From Bradyrhizobium sp. NDS-1 (GTDB lineage Bacteria; Pseudomonadota; Alphaproteobacteria; Rhizobiales; Xanthobacteraceae), in NCBI RefSeq assembly GCF_032918005.1, contig NZ_CP136628.1, positions 6,309,501-6,373,500 of the forward strand: a DNA stretch of 64,000 bases, given 5' to 3'. Made by a program: the position numbers and the translations under genes. This document shows positions 60,889-64,000 of the stretch, one piece after another. How positions within the stretch are numbered: the stretch's first letter is position 1; every line of letters starts with the position of its first letter. The notes below the pieces were generated by a model. It had not been told where the DNA came from. It worked only from the letters and a program-made list of their open reading frames with translations, and searched no databases.

Positions 60889-61344
60889 ATGAAGACCACG
60901 ATCAAGCTCGCCCTCGCGCTGGCCGCGCTTTTGGCCGCACCCGCCTTTGCCCACGACAAGCATGGGCACGGCAAATTTTCGGCCGGCGAGCCCGGCGATC
61001 CGAAGAAGCCGGCACGGACCATCGAGATCGCCATGAGCGAGATGGATTACGCACCGTCCAGGATCGAGGTCAAACGCGGCGAGCAAGTCCGCTTCGTGCT
61101 GCGCAATGTCGGCAAGGAGGACCATGAATTCCTGCTCGCCACCACCAAAGAGAATCTCGCGCATGCCGTGGAAATGAAGAAGCATCCGCACATGGAGCAT
61201 GACGAACCCAATGGCGTGCGCCTCGCGCCGAGCAAGACCGCCGAGATCCTCTGGAAGTTCAGCAAGGCCGGCACGTTCGAATTTTCCTGCCTGATCCCCG
61301 ACCATCGCGACTACGGCATGGTCGGCCAGGTCACCGTCAAGTAA
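60889..61344 (+). CDS. Periplasmic cupredoxin
   Basis: A 151-residue blue-copper-like protein. The signal peptide ends AAPAFAHDKHGHGKFS, leaving a His-rich mature N-terminus. The cupredoxin fold carries the usual ligands: His in EDHEFLLAT, then Cys, His and Met in SCLIPDHRDYGM. It may accept electrons from or deliver copper to the oxidase encoded upstream. The ATG at 60889 has GGAGA 5 nt upstream; an earlier ATG at 60865 lacks one. Confidence 0.88.
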   Translation: MKTTIKLALALAALLAAPAFAHDKHGHGKFSAGEPGDPKKPARTIEIAMSEMDYAPSRIEVKRGEQVRFVLRNVGKEDHEFLLATTKENLAHAVEMKKHPHMEHDEPNGVRLAPSKTAEILWKFSKAGTFEFSCLIPDHRDYGMVGQVTVK

Positions 61345-61360
61345 CGATAGGGAGCCTCTC

Positions 61361-61654
61361 ATGAACCGCATCATCCGTATCACTGCCGCGCTGGCGCTGT
61401 CGTTCGGCCTTGCCACCGCGGCCCTGGCCGCTTCGATCAGCGGCGAGGTCAAGAAGATCGACGAGGGCGCCGGCAAGATCACGCTCAAGCACGGACCGGC
61501 CAAGAGCCTCGGCATGGAGGAGCCCATGACCATGGTCTACCGCGTCAAGGACCCCGCGATGCTGAAGCAGGTGAAGGTCGGCGACAAGGTGACCTTCGAG
61601 GCCGAGGAGGCGGCGTCGGGGTATACAGTGACGAAGATGGAGAAGGCGAAGTAG
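61361..61654 (+). CDS. CusF-like periplasmic copper-binding protein
   Basis: A 97-residue protein with a signal peptide (FGLATAALAAS). The small OB-like domain shows SGEVKKIDEGAGKITLKHGP, then KSLGMEEPMTMVYRVKD and KVGDKVTFEAEE. The His-x-x...Met-x-x-x-x-Met pattern supplies the soft ligands of CusF, and MTMVYRV is the family block. It probably hands Cu(I) to a pump or the oxidase. Last gene of the copper operon, 16 nt after the cupredoxin. Confidence 0.9.
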   Translation: MNRIIRITAALALSFGLATAALAASISGEVKKIDEGAGKITLKHGPAKSLGMEEPMTMVYRVKDPAMLKQVKVGDKVTFEAEEAASGYTVTKMEKAK

Positions 61655-61707
61655 GACGGCCCTCCCCGACCATCGTTGCGGGCGACTCGCCCGGCCGCCT
61701 GGAAACT

Positions 61708-61729
61708 CCAATGCGCCTCAGCGCATTGG
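61708..61729 (+). terminator. Hairpin after the copper operon
   Basis: CCAATGCGC and GCGCATTGG pair perfectly over 9 bp around the loop CTCA, 54 nt after the CusF-like stop codon. There is no T run, so it could be an attenuated end or mRNA-stabilising structure. Confidence 0.35.
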
Positions 61730-61877
61730 GAGCTCCGGCGAAGGTCCGGCCCAACCGTATGGGTACCAAGCCTGCAGCCACGCATTGGGGACTGCGGTGA
61801 CTTGCCTACAACCCTAAACCTTTTCCACAACCTTAAATAATGGCACCATGATGCTCATTGGCGTCATGGAGCTCATT

Positions 61878-62630
61878 ATGGAACAAGATCATATCGACAA
61901 GGCAATCGTTGAGAACTACCGGAAACTGCGGACACGAATGGGCGTGCTGACCGCAGCTTTCCCAGTCGTCGTGATCGTGATCGGCCTGCTCTGGGGAATT
62001 CGCCCGCAGCCCTCGCTGAGTGATTACTATTTCGCCCAAACCCCTGCTCAAGGCGTGGCAGACCTCTATCCCGTCCGGCTCTGGTTCTGCGGCCTGCTCT
62101 TCGCGGTCGGCGTGTTCCTGTACCGCTACAAGGGCTTCTCGAAGAATGAAGACCGCTGGCTCAGCCTGACGGGCGCATTTACCTTGGGCGTCGCGATTTT
62201 TCCGATGGGCATCCCCGACAAGACGAGTCCCTTCACATTGGCATCGTTCGGCTATCCAAACGTCACGCTGCACGGCATCAGCGCCGTTCTGGCGTTCGTG
62301 TGTATCGGCGTTATCATATTCTGGTACTCGGACCAGACGCTGTCGCAAATCAAGAACGATCCAACAGCACGCAAGCGGTTTAGGACGTTCTACTTCCTGA
62401 TCGGCGCTTACATGCTCCTGGCGATGGGAGGCTCGGTCATTATGCATATGCTGCATACGGATCGGGCGAACGATTCCTACATCCTGTACGTGGAATGGTC
62501 CGGCCTCTGGGCGTTTGCGGCCTATTGGTTCGTCAAGAACTGGGAGCTTCGCTTCGTAGCCGAATCGATCAGGAAAGACTCGAGCAGCCCTTTGCCGATG
62601 GGCAATGCCGATGTGGTGCAGGCGCTCTAG
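61878..62630 (+). CDS. Multi-pass membrane protein of unknown function
   Basis: A 250-residue protein with about six hydrophobic helices (VLTAAFPVVVIVIGLLWGIR, LWFCGLLFAVGVFLYRYKGF, LHGISAVLAFVCIGVIIFWY, FYFLIGAYMLLAMGGSVIMH, and a last one near VEWSGLWAFAAYWFVKNW). The overall layout is reminiscent of DUF998/Frag1-like proteins but I cannot assign a family. The ATG at 61878 is chosen because GGAG lies six nt upstream; in-frame ATGs at 61848 and 61866 are alternatives. It is a single gene between the copper operon and flhA, with lower GC in its leader. Confidence 0.65.
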   Translation: MEQDHIDKAIVENYRKLRTRMGVLTAAFPVVVIVIGLLWGIRPQPSLSDYYFAQTPAQGVADLYPVRLWFCGLLFAVGVFLYRYKGFSKNEDRWLSLTGAFTLGVAIFPMGIPDKTSPFTLASFGYPNVTLHGISAVLAFVCIGVIIFWYSDQTLSQIKNDPTARKRFRTFYFLIGAYMLLAMGGSVIMHMLHTDRANDSYILYVEWSGLWAFAAYWFVKNWELRFVAESIRKDSSSPLPMGNADVVQAL

Positions 62631-62769
62631 GGCGCGCGATCCCGAGCAGTTCGGCCCGGCCTTCCCTCGGCCGCAGCCTGGCGGCCATCGTCCGGATTCG
62701 AAATCCGGGGGCCTAGCGCCCCCGGGTTCTGACCTTCATCGCCCCCGCGTTAACCGTTTGCTAACCATA

Positions 62770-62792
62770 CACCCGGCAAGAATTGCCGGGTG
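62770..62792 (+). promoter_or_regulatory. 10-bp hairpin upstream of flhA
   Basis: CACCCGGCAA and TTGCCGGGTG are perfect complements around the loop GAA, 40 nt before the flhA start. The AT-rich TTAACCGTTTGCTAACC just upstream may hold the promoter. The hairpin could be a leader element of the flhA mRNA or the end of upstream transcription. Confidence 0.45.
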
Positions 62793-62832
62793 AAGTCGAG
62801 TGTCGTCGGCCGCGTAGAACGGGAGGAACCCC

Positions 62833-64000
62833 GTGGACGCCAGTGCGGTGCCTCACTTTCGGAACGGCGGCCCATCGGCCGCCGCGCAGACGTTCGGGGC
62901 GCGCGGACGGCAGTCGCGCGGGGAGGCAGCTACCATGGTCGACGTCACCGCGGGACAGGGCGTAGGCGCCGCAAGGCCCGGCATCCCCTCCGTCAACGAG
63001 ATCGTCACCATCCTCAAGCGCGGCGATATCGCGCTGGCGCTCGGCGTCCTCACCATCCTGGTGGTGCTGATCCTGCCCCTGCCCGCGATCGTGCTGGACC
63101 TGTTCCTGGCGATCTCGATCACGCTCTCGATCCTGATCCTGATGACGTCGCTGTTCATCCAGGCCCCGCTCGAATTCTCTTCCTTTCCGACCGTCCTCCT
63201 GATCTCGACCATGCTGCGCCTGTCGCTCAACATGGCCTCGACCCGCCTGATCCTGTCGCACGGGCACGAGGGCACGGCTGCCGCCGGTCACGTCATCGAA
63301 GCCTTCGGCAACTTCGTGATGGGCGGCAATTTCGTCATCGGCATCATCGTTTTCGCCATCCTGATCATCGTCAATTTCGTCGTCATCACCAAGGGTTCGG
63401 GCCGCATCGCCGAAGTCGCCGCCCGCTTCCACCTCGACGCCATGCCCGGCAAGCAGATGGCGATCGACGCCGACCTCGGCGCCGGCCTGATCGACGAGAA
63501 GGTCGCCAAGGAGCGGCGCAAGGAGCTGGAGGACGAGAGCGGCTTCTTCGGCGCCATGGACGGTGCCTCCAAATTCGTCCGGGGCGACGCCATCGCCGGC
63601 CTTCTGGTCGTCTTCATCAACGTCGTCGGCGGCATCATCATCGGCGTGGCGCAGCAGGGCATGTCCTTCGCCGACGCCGGCCGCACCTACACGCTGCTGA
63701 CCGTCGGTGACGGCCTCGTCACCCAGGTGCCGGCGCTGATCGTCTCGACCGCGGCCGGCCTGCTCGTCTCCAAGGCCGGCGTCTCCGGCGCCGCCGACAA
63801 GGCGCTGATGAAGCAGTTCTCCGGCTATCCGCAGGCGCTCGCGATGTCCTCCGCCGTGATGCTGGTGCTGGCGGCGCTGCCGGGCATTCCGACCCTTCCC
63901 TTTCTCGCCCTGGGCGGCGGCGCCGGCGCGTTGGCCTGGAACGCCCGCAACCGCAACCGGGTGACGGCCAAGGCCGAGGAAGCCGCCCACGCCGCCTCCG
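62833..64000 (+). CDS. flhA: Flagellar biosynthesis protein FlhA, N-terminal part (runs off the window)
   Basis: The first 389 codons are visible. FlhA is the large inner-membrane component of the flagellar type III export gate. The membrane domain is evident ([60 protein letters not shown]) and is followed by the FHIPEP-like block [20 protein letters not shown] that defines the family. The GTG at 62833 is preferred because GGAGG lies six nt upstream and the frame is open; the more usual ATG lies 34 codons later (MVDVTAGQG), also with GGAGG upstream. Confidence 0.93.
   Translation, partial: MDASAVPHFRNGGPSAAAQTFGARGRQSRGEAATMVDVTAGQGVGAARPGIPSVNEIVTILKRGDIALALGVLTILVVLILPLPAIVLDLFLAISITLSILILMTSLFIQAPLEFSSFPTVLLISTMLRLSLNMASTRLILSHGHEGTAAAGHVIEAFGNFVMGGNFVIGIIVFAILIIVNFVVITKGSGRIAEVAARFHLDAMPGKQMAIDADLGAGLIDEKVAKERRKELEDESGFFGAMDGASKFVRGDAIAGLLVVFINVVGGIIIGVAQQGMSFADAGRTYTLLTVGDGLVTQVPALIVSTAAGLLVSKAGVSGAADKALMKQFSGYPQALAMSSAVMLVLAALPGIPTLPFLALGGGAGALAWNARNRNRVTAKAEEAAHAAS

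Noticed and set aside
1..64000. tRNA, rRNA, CRISPR arrays, insertion sequences, prophage or conjugative genes
   Set aside because: Searched by eye for conserved tRNA/rRNA sequences, direct repeats with spacers, transposase motifs and integrases; none found.

Overview
The window is about 64 kb of a high-GC chromosome. Codon use, small lineage-typical protein families, REP-like palindromes, an EcfG-type stress promoter and an incomplete flhA at the right end all suggest an alphaproteobacterium close to Bradyrhizobium. I saw no rRNA, tRNA, CRISPR array, insertion sequence or phage gene. All functional calls come from reading motifs; no database search was run.

Left part (1-12.6 kb): an incomplete HutD-like gene, a truncated alpha/beta-hydrolase remnant, a DUF2087 gene and a membrane-bound class III nucleotide cyclase. 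Next is a complete bufferin-type RiPP operon: a DUF2282 precursor, a DUF692 multinuclear iron oxidase, its DUF2063 partner and a DoxX membrane protein. It has a good candidate metal-stress ECF sigma promoter. A small catabolic block follows (SDR, carboxymuconolactone decarboxylase-like protein, TetR with twin palindromic operators, Bug-type binding protein, VOC protein), then a methyltransferase and an L,D-transpeptidase.

Stress island (13-17.6 kb): a desaturase, several very small proteins (zinc ribbons, GlsB/YeaQ-type membrane protein, beta-flower protein) and one Crp/Fnr regulator. Five copies of a TGAGCA-N4-TGCTCA-like palindrome lie 76-118 nt upstream of five start codons, which suggests one local regulon.

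Middle (17.7-34.6 kb): a flippase, a Tat-exported GH10 glycosidase and a DUF6492 protein of surface polysaccharide type; an isoaspartyl methyltransferase beside a 1154-residue SAM-cyclase-ATPase-TPR protein; then a compact nonribosomal peptide locus. The locus holds an A-T-C-A-T-C synthetase with no thioesterase, a 55-residue basic peptide gene, a Sfp-type phosphopantetheinyl transferase and a translationally coupled luciferase-like monooxygenase. The second adenylation domain has Val where the amino-group-binding Asp normally sits. This is the best candidate for an undescribed system.

Right part (34.7-64 kb): an acetylpolyamine deacetylase-like protein, a PQQ-type dehydrogenase fused to cytochrome c, gamma-glutamyltransferase, a PuuB-like oxidase, an amino acid ABC transporter, two XRE-cupin regulators, DadA and an omega-aminotransferase, together suggesting gamma-glutamyl/polyamine/amino acid catabolism. 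A PaoABC-like molybdenum aldehyde oxidase operon follows, then TetR, an MFS transporter, and a periplasmic copper-defence operon (CopL-like protein, two lipoproteins including a TolC, a Tat-exported multicopper oxidase, a cupredoxin and a CusF-like protein). The window ends inside flhA.
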